In this document: one piece after another, positions 1 through 8,940 of the stretch
Numbering within the stretch: the first letter of the stretch is position 1
How the letters are laid out: each line of letters opens with the position of its first letter
NCBI GenBank assembly: GCA_003427395.1
Contig: BFEA01000125.1
Location: forward strand, 221,685-243,093
Origin: Chara braunii
Lineage: Eukaryota; Streptophyta; Charophyceae; Charales; Characeae
DNA: 21,409 bases
Reading direction: 5' to 3'
Translations under genes and position numbers: made by a program
The notes under the pieces: model-generated
The model's input: the letters and a program-made list of their open reading frames with translations, nothing else
The model's database searches: none
What the model was told of the DNA's origin: nothing

Positions 1-80
1 ACAGTAGTGGTCCCCACATCAAGAGAGCGACTCTGGACTAGCTCAGCGGTTCCCTTCCCTCCTGTTCTTACCACCTTTTT

Positions 81-285
81 TTCCCCTCTTTCTCTCTCTC
101 TCTTTCTTTTTCTCTCTCTCTGGTAATGTTATTCCCCTGTCTCTTATACACATCTAGATGTGTATAAGAGACAGGTTCTGTTGCACACCACACACGCAGC
201 GGTTCTCAAACAGGTGGCGGCTATGCCTTCTCTTCCCCTCTTTCTCTCTCTCTCTTTCTTTTTCTCTCTCTCTGGTAATGTTATT
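81..285. repeat. Exact 53-bp direct duplication flanking the adapter
   Basis: Bases 81-133 and 233-285 are identical. Both run from TTCCCCTC through CT-rich sequence to GGTAATGTTATT. The copies lie on either side of the mate-pair adapter, so the duplication is most simply an assembly artefact. The true locus probably has one copy, continuing into the sequence after 285. Confidence 0.85.
137..174. other. Nextera mate-pair junction adapter left in the assembly
   Basis: The 38 bases are the Tn5 mosaic end CTGTCTCTTATACACATCT followed directly by its exact reverse complement. This is the known circularisation junction of Illumina Nextera mate-pair libraries. It is synthetic, not genomic. The sequence on its left (81-133) recurs exactly on its right (233-285), as expected if an untrimmed junction read was built into the contig. 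Confidence 0.97.
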
Positions 286-298
286 ACCGTATCACACG

Positions 299-1152
299 AC
301 TTACATTTGTGACGATCTGGTTGAGAAGTGGACGCCGTATATATAGACGATGTTGCCGTTTTTCGGCGTAAGTGACACCGAGTTCTCAACCTTGCAAAAA
401 TGTGGGGGTTTTAATGTGTGTATTGTTCGTATTGCATTTGATTTATCTGCCTTCCACATACATTTGTGACAATGTGGTTGGTATCTGGGGGCTGTATATG
501 AAGACGTTGTTGTCGGCGTAAGTGACGCTCTGTTCCCAACTATATTTAAATGTGAGGTTCCTTGTGTGTTATTCATATTGCACTACAAAAACCGACCACC
601 CACACTTATGTGTTGCACATAAAAACTTTTTTTTTTTCTCCCTCTCTGTTGTTCTCTCTCTCTGTCTCTCTGTCTCTCTCTCTCTGTCTCTCTCCGTTAC
701 TGTTATTAGCGTATCACATGACTTACACTTGCCATGATCTTGTTGGGAATTGTAGGCCGTATATGAAGGCGTTGTTGCCGTATTCCGGCGTAAGTGGTAC
801 CCAGTTTCCAACCTTACAAAAATGTGGTTTTTTTTTTATGTATGTATTGTTCGTATTGAATTTCATTTATCCGCCTTCCACATACATTCGTGACGATGTG
901 GTTGGGATGTGGGGGCCGTATATGAAGACGTTGTTGTCGTATTTCTGCATAAGTGACACCTAGTTCCCGATTGTGTTTAAATGTGGGGTTCGTTGTGTGT
1001 GTGTTCTTCATATTGCATTGCAAAAACATACCACCCATACTTATGTCTTCCACATACAAACGTTTTCTTTCCCAAAGGAGCTCTCTCTCTTTCTCTCTCT
1101 CTCTCTCTCTGTTTTTTTTTTTTTTTTTTTTTTTTTTTNTTTTTTTTTTTTT
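299..1152. repeat. Nested tandem repeat: two ~422-bp units, each made of two related ~158-bp halves plus a CT tract
   Basis: A related block starts at 303, 460, 725 and 884. It reads like ACATTTGTGACGATCTGGTTG, then GCCGTATATGAAGACGTTG, then GGCGTAAGTGACACC, then AAATGTGGGG. Spacing is 157, 265 and 159, so units 303 to 725 and 460 to 884 repeat at about 422-424 bp. A pyrimidine tract of CT dinucleotides with T runs closes each unit (about 629-693 and 1081-1152). This is a dimeric, satellite-like higher-order structure. I found no coding potential, since the short ORFs here are translated CT repeats. Confidence 0.8.
1081..1152. repeat. CT/poly-T simple repeat containing an unresolved base
   Basis: A (CT)n run is followed by about 40 T with an N at 1139. 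It is the pyrimidine tract closing the second ~422-bp unit. Its length is not reliable, because homopolymers of this size are commonly miscalled. Confidence 0.9.
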
Positions 1153-1236
1153 CCTCTGTCTCTCTGTCACTCTCATATGAATAACGTGTCGGTCGTCATA
1201 TGTTCTCACAAATATCTGTCATGTCTCGTGTTTTAG

Positions 1237-2745
1237 ATGGACGTGTCAAATGTGTCGACGATCATGGCGGGTGAGACTTTTTCATGTACGACGGAAGACC
1301 TGCAACAACAGATATCGAACACCATATTTAGAGAAGATGCTGACAACTAGTGCAATCTCAATCCAGGGACAGTGGTGGAAGATATCGATACCAGTCATGG
1401 ACCTATGTTGGAAATAAAATCAGAGGAATTGCCGAGTGTCATTTGCAAGCATGCAAATGCGGACGTAGAAAACGGAGAGGGAACAGTCAACTGAGACACT
1501 CCAACTGCATAGTTGTTGGCGACCGTGTTACTAAGACTGAAGCAGAAATGCAATTCGAGTACGATATCAATTAGGAACCCGACAAGATCGGTGTCGAACA
1601 CTACATCGCCTTTAAGAGTGGTGAAATATGGGTTTCGTATCGTTCGCCAAAATTGGCAATATGACGCTACTTTACGACAGTCATTATTTTGGACAGAGTG
1701 AAAAGGATGAATGACGACAGGGCGGTTAAGGATTTGGCAAAAAACACAAATGTCGTTTGGGTGACATTGACAAAAAAAAGGGGAGATACGGCTTAATGAT
1801 TTTTTCTACGATCGTGATGAATCTACACAACGATGGGTAGTTATTAACAACATAGGAGTTAGGGATGGAGTTTGTAAGGCTAATGATGCAAGACGGGATG
1901 CACGGTGGGGTTGAGTGCCATCAACCATTCGTTGTGAATATGGGGAGATTAAAATTTTAGTCTCCGATCTAATTGGGAACTGTTGGAGTACAGTTTACAT
2001 AAACGACGAGTTCATCTCTCGTTGTTTGGATAGAGAGATGTTAGAGTCCTATAGAGTTTGTATGTGCAACGATGATGGAGCGAGTAGGGAATTCACGATC
2101 CCACTTGAAAACCCCGTGTTGTCACCAATTATATAGGGGAAAGTATTTTTTGCGGAGGATAACATTTGTCTGTGACATGTAAGAGGAAGGGAGGTCACTT
2201 ATGATGGTCTGTTTGTTAATATATGTGACCCAGATATGATAGCGCCAGAGAGGGTGCGTGACATTGACATATCCGAGACTGTTATTCCACCGAGCGAGTT
2301 GAACAAACATTCATCAAGTGACATGTACGGTTATCATGTGAATTGGTTACCCAGTATCTTTCAAACTGCCATCTTTGAAAACAAAGTGACGATGGCAAGC
2401 AGACTGCTTTCAGGTGAATGACTACCTATGGGTTGGATGCCTTCAAGTGTTGTTGAGCATTGACAATTCATGATTGTTCTGGCTCGTGTATCATTATGCA
2501 ATTCAAGGGTGAACAACAAGTCATTATTGTGCGAACATGCAAAGTTGTGTTGGGATAAATTGAAGGCAGAGGACCATCAGATGATGTTGGTTGGATATGA
2601 CGGACGCGAAGATGAGAGTATGTGGTCAATGCAGGGCACTGGTGTGGACACAAGCCCTTCGAACGATATTCCTGATAAATGTTTGAGCGTCATTTGCCGC
2701 AGACACGGACAGGCAACACTTTTTGGACACCGCCATCTTTGGTGA
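1237..2745 (+). pseudogene. Decayed protein-coding sequence, family not recognised
   Basis: From ATG 1237 the plus strand reads as ordinary protein (MDVSNVSTIMAGETFSC...) for about 37 codons to a TAG. It then continues in readable stretches interrupted by stops and at least one frame change. Examples are a segment ending EVTYDGLFVNICDPDM before 2240, an open stretch 1915-2136, one at 2236-2421 and one at 2470-2745. Several breaks are TGA where a Trp or Arg codon would be expected, which suits deamination of methylated DNA. Composition is balanced and unlike the CT repeats to the left. Two AATAAA signals follow at 2807 and 2822, supporting plus-strand transcription of the ancestor. I recognise no catalytic motif. 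It could be a transposon-encoded or host gene relic, possibly once with introns, so some 'breaks' may be introns. Confidence 0.5.
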
Positions 2746-2806
2746 TTTTTCATTTTGTTTTGGCTGTGACAAATGTAATTAAAATTTATACATGTGTATC
2801 TTACAT

Positions 2807-2827
2807 AATAAAGAATCCACAAATAAA
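2807..2827 (+). promoter_or_regulatory. Two candidate polyadenylation signals
   Basis: AATAAA occurs at 2807 and again at 2822, in AT-rich sequence about 60-80 bases after the last stop of the decayed coding sequence. Position and strand fit a 3' UTR, but the motif is short and the region is AT-rich. Confidence 0.4.
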
Positions 2828-3072
2828 GTTTGAAAAAATAATATTTTTTTTCATGCCCTGAAATAAAAGAAAAACAAAAAGTGAAAAGAGAAAAAAAACA
2901 AATTACTGAGTGGGCAAGCAAGTGTTGACACCACCATCTTTGCCGATTTTTTTTTTTTTTTGGCGAAACAGAATGACTTCAAAATTAAGAGGGAGATACC
3001 TTACATCACAAAGAACTCTTTGAAAATGTTTCAGAAACAAATAATAATATTTAGATGCCAAAATAATATTTT

Positions 3073-3172
3073 GCGGGGTCCGAACCCCTTCAGGTTCGGG
3101 CCCCGTACGGGAACCCGAACGCCCGAACGTTCGGGGGTCAGCTTAGGGGCCTCCGTACGTTCGGCCTGAAAA
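3073..3172. repeat. GC-rich island of nested GTTCGG/CCGAAC inverted repeats
   Basis: Within 100 bases the hexamer core CCGAAC or its complement GTTCGG occurs about seven times in both orientations. These give stems such as GGTCCGAACC with GGTTCGGGCC, GTTCGGG with CCCGAAC, and the palindrome CCGAACGTTCGG. CCGTACG also occurs twice. Flanking DNA is AT-rich, so the island stands out in base composition. It could fold as a cruciform or RNA hairpin cluster. Its function is unknown. Confidence 0.65.
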
Positions 3173-3212
3173 CCCTGACAAGAATGAAATTATTGAGTGG
3201 GCAAGCACGTTT

Positions 3213-3428
3213 TTGACAGAGCCAGGAAGCGCTGCCGATGTTTTGCGGCGACGGCACAAAGATTTTGGCAGTGGTGCGGAAGCGCTGCCAGACTTTTGCT
3301 GCGGCAGCCCTGGTTTTATTGGTAGTGGTGTGGAAGCGATGTTGGATTCCTGCGGCGGCAGCCCTGGTTTTAATGGCAGTGGTGGGGAAGCGCTGCCGGT
3401 TTTTCATGGCAGTGGCAGTGGTATTTTG
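3213..3428 (+). repeat. Minisatellite with 54-bp period
   Basis: Units start at about 3213, 3267, 3321 and 3375. Each carries a block like GGCAGTGGTGCGGAAGCGCT followed by GGCAGCCCTGGTTTT. The period is a multiple of three, so a plus-strand frame stays open and would give 18-residue repeats with GSGGEALP- and GSPGF-like motifs. No other sign of a gene surrounds it, so the open frame may simply follow from the repeat. Confidence 0.75.
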
Positions 3429-3698
3429 CATGGACTACTGAGAGTGGGGGCAAAATATTGGCGGAGGGAAAGTGTTGCTGAGATGGTAGTGCGTTTCGAA
3501 GTGGCTTGAGCGTGGCGCCGCAGTGACGTGGTGACATTGGAGGCGAGTGACGGCGGTATTGAGACGCTGTCTAGTTGTTGAGGTGATTGTGTGTTGAGAG
3601 GGTGGCGCTGCAAGCGATCGTTCTAGGGAGTGATGTGGATCACTTTGTTGACGACTTGTTGCGACAACCGTCTCATCAAGCGGCGTGATTCTATACGG
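3429..3698. other. No recognisable feature
   Basis: This is mixed-composition sequence between the minisatellite and the palindrome. Short frames overlap on both strands, with no motif, repeat or RNA that I can identify. Confidence 0.5.
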
Positions 3699-4265
3699 TC
3701 TTCTTGAGTGGGCCGGACCAAACTTCACTCGAGGTCAGTTGAGTGCTCAGACTTCTTTTCACACCTGTATGAACCCGCACTTTGCTTGACCCTGTTCATT
3801 TTGAATGTTCAAAAGAAAAGGTAGAGGAAAGTTGTGCAAGTCATGCATGCGAATGGAAGGGTCTGACTTGAGTATGAATTTGTATCGGTTCTTTTGCACT
3901 TGTTTTCTTTGCGCTTTGTGCAGGTAGGTAGAAGGATGTTTGCAAAGGAGATTGATTATTCCTGTTGGGGAAAAGAGAAAAACATTGTCTTTTCCCCAAC
4001 AGGAATAATCAATCTCCTTTGCAAACATCCTTCTACCTACCTGCACAAAGCGCAAAGAAAACAAGTGCAAAAGAACCGATACAAATTCATACTCAAGTCA
4101 GACCCTTCCATTCGCATGCATGACTTGCACAACTTTCCTCTACCTTTTCTTTTGAACATTCAAAATGAACAGGGTCAAGCAAAGTGCGGGTTCATAAAGG
4201 TGTGAAAAGAAGTCTGAGCACTCAACTGACCTCGAGTGAAGTTTGGTCCGGCCCACTCAAGAAGA
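3699..4265. repeat. Near-perfect palindrome, 278-bp arms, 11-nt spacer
   Basis: Bases 3699-3976 and 3988-4265 are reverse complements of each other. The only mismatch I see is G3767 against A4197, with no indel. The spacer is 3977-3987. Because of the symmetry, the same ~100-residue open frame appears on both strands, so neither need be a gene. Such structures arise as fold-back elements, recent inverted duplications, siRNA hairpin loci, or artefacts of amplification or unsplit hairpin-ligated reads. No target-site duplication is visible at the outer edges. Confidence 0.95.
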
Positions 4266-4309
4266 TTTAGTATTTCCCTTACTTTGTTTTCAAAAGAAAA
4301 GACAAATAT

Positions 4310-4798
4310 GGGCAGGGGACTGAACCATTCACAGTAGAAACAATGTTCAGTTTGCCCAGATTATTTTAATTTATACTTTGTATTTTCTCTTTTCTCTTCT
4401 TAATGATATGGCTTAACGCTGGACTATTTACAGTAGAAACTATGCCCAAATGCCAGTTCACATGCAAATATACATAAAATACTTTCCTTTATACTTAGTT
4501 TAAATTATGTGCATGGTTTTCAGGCTAAACCATTCACCATGAAAACAATACTTAGCCTTAGACAAAAAACACTCGCTCTGAATAAACAAGAATTTAAACC
4601 CCTTCAATCAGGCAAACCCTCAGAGTTAAGTAGGGTAGCCAGACCATTCACAATAGAAACAATGCCTGGTTCCCCAGAAAACAACTAAATAAACATAGCA
4701 ACCAGACCATTCACAGTAGAAACAATGCCTGGTCCTTCAGAAAACAGCCAAATAAAACATAGCCCTGAGCCATTCACAGTAGAAACAATGCTCAGGCT
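4310..4798. repeat. Six-copy hairpin family with constant core and co-varying stem arms
   Basis: The core CATTCACAGTAGAAACAATG (or close variants) occurs with its leading C at 4325, 4424, 4530, 4644, 4707 and 4770. CATT and AATG can pair to close a ~12-nt loop. The flanks differ between copies but stay complementary: CTGAA/TTCAG (plus outer GGGCA/TGCCC) in copy 1, AGGCTAA/TTAGCCT in copy 3, CCAG/CTGG in copies 4 and 5, and CTGAG/CTCAG with bulged outer AGCC/GGCT in copy 6. Copy 2 keeps only TGG/CCA. Copies 4-6 repeat at exactly 63 bp, while earlier spacing is 99, 106 and 114. Changed arms with kept pairing argue for selection on, or copying through, a folded single strand. No protein-coding frame covers the array. 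I do not recognise the family. Confidence 0.8.
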
Positions 4799-5990
4799 TT
4801 GGTTGACCCTTCCAAACGCACGCAAAACTGTCTTCCTCCCACCTTCCCCCAGTTCATCCTTAGTCTACTTTCAGTCAAAACAAAGATGAAACTTAAGCTT
4901 CATTCTCACACATTCTTTCTATTCAATCTGATTAAAGTCCTGAAGAGAAAGCAAAAAACCATAGGGACAACATATGCATACCGCAATCATACTACAGGGA
5001 GATAGGCAAACATGGGTAATAGTAGGTTGTACAGATGGAGATGATATACCTGATGATTCCCTGCCTCCAGAACTCCTCCTGAGTTCCGGCAGAGCTCCCG
5101 CAATCGGTGGGTGGACTCCCCACAGAGTCTTGACGCGGACCTACGGGTTGCAATCCCGCCTGCCGCCTTCCTCTCAGAACCAATAGACTAGACTTAGACT
5201 AAGAAAGGGATAGAAATAGAAGGTAGAGACCTTAGATTCAAGAATGGTGCACTCAGACTCACAGGAGAGGGCCTTGATGCCTTGACACGCCTGAGGGCCC
5301 CGCAATGGCAGCCAATTACTATCAGTCTGACCAAGTTCTGGTTCAAAATGTTGAAGTCAAACCCTCTACTGACCCTTTTTAAATCGTAGTACTAGTTTCC
5401 CCCCTTGTCCAGTCAGGCCACGTCTTCAAGCCTCGCCCGATTCGCGGCTCTTTTAACAGCGTGTAACGGTCCTTAGTCATAACAGTAGTTCATACGCAGT
5501 CCCTCGACGCAACAGCCATATACGACAATGGCCAGGTAGGCAACAACAGTAATTTTGCAACTAACGCAGCGACATATGGCAACAGTCAGCGGTAACAACA
5601 GCAGCCCAGCGGCAGATATCGTCACACACAGCCTTAACCAGCAGCAATACCTGTAGTCCAACAGCAAAAGCCGTGGTTTTCAGCAGTGGCAGTCCGTGCA
5701 CAACTTGCGATATACCTGCAGCAGTAGTCTATGCACGACTACGTAACCCAGCAACCAACTGCAACAACGACAGTCTGCGCGCACTCTGCCGTGACAGCCG
5801 CAACCAGTTCACAGTTCACAATTTTGTAGTCCACAGTCCATAGTTTGGCAGTTCCATAGCCCACAGTCCGTCTAGCTTATCTCGCCTGTAGCGTTTCCCA
5901 TCCCCGCTTCAACAACAATTTTGCAGCTGGTCTTCTCTGAGCAAGACGACGCTCTCCCCGGTATCCCCCACAGTTCAACAACATGAGGAC
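4799..5990. other. No recognisable gene; CAG/CAAC-rich segment at 5460-5880
   Basis: The stretch is without long open frames on either strand. Between about 5460 and 5880 the plus strand is crowded with imperfect CAG, CAGT and CAAC motifs (for example CCACAGTCCATAG near 5830), an irregular short-period repeat. A tRNA-like pairing at about 5078-5156 was considered and rejected. Confidence 0.5.
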
Positions 5991-7560
5991 CTCCAACCTG
6001 CCAGTGCTCATTGGCCAGTCAATCCATCAACAGGAAAGGCAAAATCGCACGAGCCTGGCTCCGCACGCTAGCCAGATCAGGGCACAGGGTGGCTTCGTAG
6101 TTAGCTTTTGGCTCGTCCCCCGCCACTAGTCTGAATGTACTCGCACAAACTGACGGAAGCTACTTTCTTCGATAGGATGGGCCAAAAATGCAAAACTGCA
6201 ATGAATCTGCTACTAGAACTCGGTGAGATACATCCCCCCCCCCCTCTTAACTTCATCCCGTGCTCTCGCTTCCTTTTCTTCTCCTTCGCGTTTCCTCTTC
6301 GTCACTTTCGATCTCCTCACTCTCCCACTCTGGTCACTCTGACTCCTTTGCCCCCCTTTTGCTCCTTTCCTTACTGACTGCATCTGGCACACCCTTCAGC
6401 TTAGGTTCGCTCATCGTTTTTACTCCAAATCTACTATCCTTCTCTTAAATCTATCCCCACCCTTCATTTTGTAGCCTTGCAAAACCCCCGATTAACTCCC
6501 TGGCTCGTTCGATTTCCATCCTCAGTCGAACGAACCATACCTCTCTCCTTACACCTCCGCTCCCGCTCCCGTCATAGCCCACGCACTAACTTTCTTACTT
6601 ACTAACCTCCTAAACTACCAACACATTACCAAGTCTGACTACGGAATCCGGATTGCCCGCCTCGAAAACTCCGGATCCCAACCTTCTTCTGCCTGTTTTC
6701 GTCAAGAAACGGGAAAAATCAATGATCTACCTCCCCACTTCTGCACATGCACCTTGCGCTGAAACCCGTCCAAGTTCAATCACTTTCCTCCTTAACCCCC
6801 CCCGCAGTCTTTCACCATCGTAGCGCCCAACCCACTACTCTATTGCCCAATCTGACGCCGCCAGTCAACTCGCGACGCCCAAAAACCCCCATTTAGAGCC
6901 TTCGTTCAACGAAATCGGCCAAGAAATGGCCGAGATACATCAACTTTTACCCCTTTTTGTATCTGTCTCCGCCATAGCCCGCGCAGCTCATGTCTCTACA
7001 AAGTCTAATTTTACTAACTTACCTCTGATTCCGCCTTCGCCAATCGATTCACCCTAGACTAGAACCCCCAAATCGCCTCTTTCTCCCCCCGATTCCATCG
7101 AAGAACGGGCGGGCTACGATTTTCTCAGTTTTCTCCCGCTCGTTCCTTCGTTCGCCATTACTCGCGCTTACCCCCGCGACGTTCTCCTCTACCCCTGCAC
7201 GTACCTGGTAAGTAGGGCTGCCCAAGTTCAGCCCATCCTTCTCCTTGACTGCCCCGCCTACTACCTGACCCTCTTCCGCAACTCCCCGTCACTCCCCCGC
7301 TTTCGTGCTCGCTACCTGCTGCCTGCCGCCTCAGCGCCCATCACACTCTCCTTGCCAACAACTGCCCGGCGCTGCCCGACACGTACTCGGCGCCTCGCCT
7401 GGCCCGACTTCACCCCGCAGTGGTCCGCCCGTCAGCTCTTCCTCTCTCTCTCTGCGCATGCACTGGGTGCAAGCGCCTGCCTGGGTTCATCCACCTCGCG
7501 ACACTCCTGGTTGCTGGCGCCGATCTGCTGGCGCTCGCACCTAGCACCGCCGCCAGCGGT
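5991..7560. other. Pyrimidine-rich (plus strand) intergenic sequence, no gene recognised
   Basis: The plus strand is strongly C+T biased, and the few open frames are short and of biased composition (Ser, Pro, Leu). One clean small hairpin is visible, TCGGCCA-AGAAA-TGGCCGA at 6915-6933. The bias and lack of coding signal would fit a decayed LTR or untranslated leader of an element on the minus strand, but no diagnostic end was found. Confidence 0.4.
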
Positions 7561-7613
7561 AGTCCGGTCTCACACTAGCAGGTAAGCGAATCAACAACGA
7601 AAAAAAAAGCCAG

Positions 7614-7713
7614 AAAAACCTATGCCCCTGCTCGATTTATGCGTGTCATCCTTGCGCAGGGCAATGCTAATCTTCTCTGTATCGTTCNANTTTTGACGGA
7701 TGTCCCGAAGGAC
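7614..7713 (-). ncRNA. U6: U6 spliceosomal snRNA copy, probably a pseudogene
   Basis: Read on the minus strand, the segment shows the U6 landmarks in order. These are the 5' stem-loop GTCCTTCGGGAC, then AAAANTNGAACGATAC, the catalytic ACAGAGA box, GATTAGCAT with the AGC triad, and the internal stem-loop strand TGCGCAAGGATGACACGC. Then comes AAATCGAG. A run of five T ends it at 7614 and nine T follow at 7600-7608, as for RNA polymerase III termination. U6 pairs with U4, then U2 and the 5' splice site, in the spliceosome core. Oddities are two N (7688, 7690) in a normally invariant stretch, one base fewer than usual where plants have GCCCCTGCGC, and no TATA or plant upstream sequence element in the 60 bases before the 5' end. 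rRNA-like sequence lies there instead. It is therefore likely a non-functional copy. Confidence 0.9.
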
Positions 7714-7720
7714 TTTGTAC

Positions 7721-7950
7721 CGGCCAGCGCCCGCNCGACAGCCAGCCGGCCTAAGGGCCCTTCGGAGGGGACCTGGCATTAGATGGTTCGACCAATCTTT
7801 GCCCCTATACCCAAGTCCGACAAACGATTTCGCACGTCCGTATTGCTATGAGCCTCCACCATATCTTTCCTTTACCCGATGCCCCTAGGGCCTAGCCAGG
7901 GCAATTGCCTGCAGCTCTCCCGACGGGCGTTCACCTCTTTCTTCCTGCGG
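7721..7950 (-). rRNA. Diverged large-subunit (25S/28S) rRNA fragment
   Basis: The plus strand is the antisense of a conserved LSU rRNA segment. CTTCGGAGGG, AGATGGTTCGA, GCCCCTATACCCAAGTC, ACGATTT, GCACGTC and GAGCCTCCACC appear in the order and spacing of the cytoplasmic LSU rRNA. A further match, TCCCGAC-GGCGT, falls at about 7920. Divergence is high for such a conserved region and includes CpG to TpG changes (TATTGCTATGAGCC where the gene usually has CpG). That is typical of a pseudogene. A weak continuation may reach 8120 (CTCC...TTCAA). The fragment is abruptly cut 7 bases before the U6 5' end. An N occurs at 7735. It cannot be a functional rRNA gene. Confidence 0.75.
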
Positions 7951-8119
7951 CACCCCGTATATGTACCCGACCCGGATTCGTACCGGATTCGCCTTGCACT
8001 TCAGCAGTTCAGGGTTGTACTCACTGAGCTAGGCTCTTGGGTGCCTGCTACACCCACGACACCACGCTTAGGCAAAACAACGTCGGGCGAGGCTCCAGCG
8101 TAGCTTCAAAAACAGTTCG

Positions 8120-8940
8120 TAATTGCACTTCAGCCGCCTCGTAAATACAACACACTCCACGCGACCCTACTGCCGTCTCACGTCCCCGAATGGGATGCGA
8201 TAAAGAGAAACCGACAAGGGAAAAATAAGATAAAAATAAACCTAGTATTACCGAGGGACAGCGGGGCTGTTGGCACGTCATCGGTGCCGCAGGTCGGACC
8301 CATTGCCGCGCTTGCCAATAAAACCAGAGGGGGATAGCCCCTACCGGGCCCTCACCCCTCGGTTTCCTCCGCGCCGCTCCGCTGTTCCCGCACCGACGCC
8401 CGCCGGCCTCGACCCCCAAACCTCCATAGTGTCAGTCCAATGTCGTAACCTATAGGGCTAAGCCCAAGCCTGGTGCCAGCAGAAGTGGAATCCTAGATAA
8501 AGTGATAATGCATGGTACTCAGGGCCAAGGAATCGCCTTGGGCCACTTCTTGGCCCGCGCCTGCACACACGGCCGCGGAGAGCTCGCGCCGGTTCCCCGG
8601 CCGTGTCGCGACTATCCCAATCTGGCCGTATCCTTAAGGTCCCATCATCTGGATCCACCACATGTCTGTATATGCTCACTGAGCCGTCAACCGTAATAGA
8701 CAGAAGAGAGGAAAAAAAAGTATTCATAAATCCTGGTTTAATAAAAAATAAGTAGTATTTATAATAACACAAAACGACTGGTGTCTGCGCCGACTTTACA
8801 GCTCTGATCAAAATGAGAAGATCACGCACGCTTTAAACCTGCGCACCCACACACTCTTTATTCTAGTCAACCATCCTGTCAATGTAAACGGTGGACACTG
8901 CCGCAACTCACGCGCTACATTCAAACTTTAAATCTAAACT
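8120..8940. other. No gene recognised; GC-rich part with strong hairpins at 8523-8606
   Basis: There is no convincing coding frame. Two strong inverted repeats stand out: GGCCAAGG/CCTTGGGCC at 8523-8544 and the perfect 9-bp pair ACACGGCCG/CGGCCGTGT at 8567-8575 and 8598-8606. Around them the sequence resembles structured RNA, but I could not align it to a named RNA. Confidence 0.4.
8465..8482 (+). rRNA. Possible small-subunit rRNA 530-loop scrap
   Basis: CAAGCCTGGTGCCAGCAG differs at one base from the nearly universal eukaryotic SSU rRNA sequence before the 530 loop. The sequence after it (AAGTGGAATCC) only loosely resembles CCGCGGTAATTCC. The strand is opposite to that of the LSU fragment. 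An 18-nt match alone is weak, so this is only a pointer. Confidence 0.25.

Larger units (their letters stand above)
2725..3209. repeat. Short dispersed direct repeats
   Basis: Two pairs are visible. GACACCGCCATCTTTGGTGA at about 2725 recurs with three changes at about 2927. GAGTGGGCAAGCA at about 2908 recurs at about 3195 in similar context. The stretch between (2746-3060) is AT-rich with poly-T and holds no gene that I can see. The repeats suggest an old segmental duplication or a repeat family scaffold. Confidence 0.6.

Noticed and set aside
158-346. Open frames over the CT-rich region and adapter
   Set aside because: They translate simple repeats and a synthetic adapter.
3759-4205. Matching ~103-codon open frames on opposite strands
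   Set aside because: They are the same sequence read from the two arms of the palindrome, with no homology recognised and no independent sign of a gene.
5078-5156. tRNA-like fold (CGGCAGA/CCTGCCG acceptor, CGGGTTGCAATCCCG T-arm)
   Set aside because: Loop and D-arm signature bases do not fit. The T-loop is TTGCAAT, position 33 is not T, and there is no proper D-arm, so pairing is likely chance.
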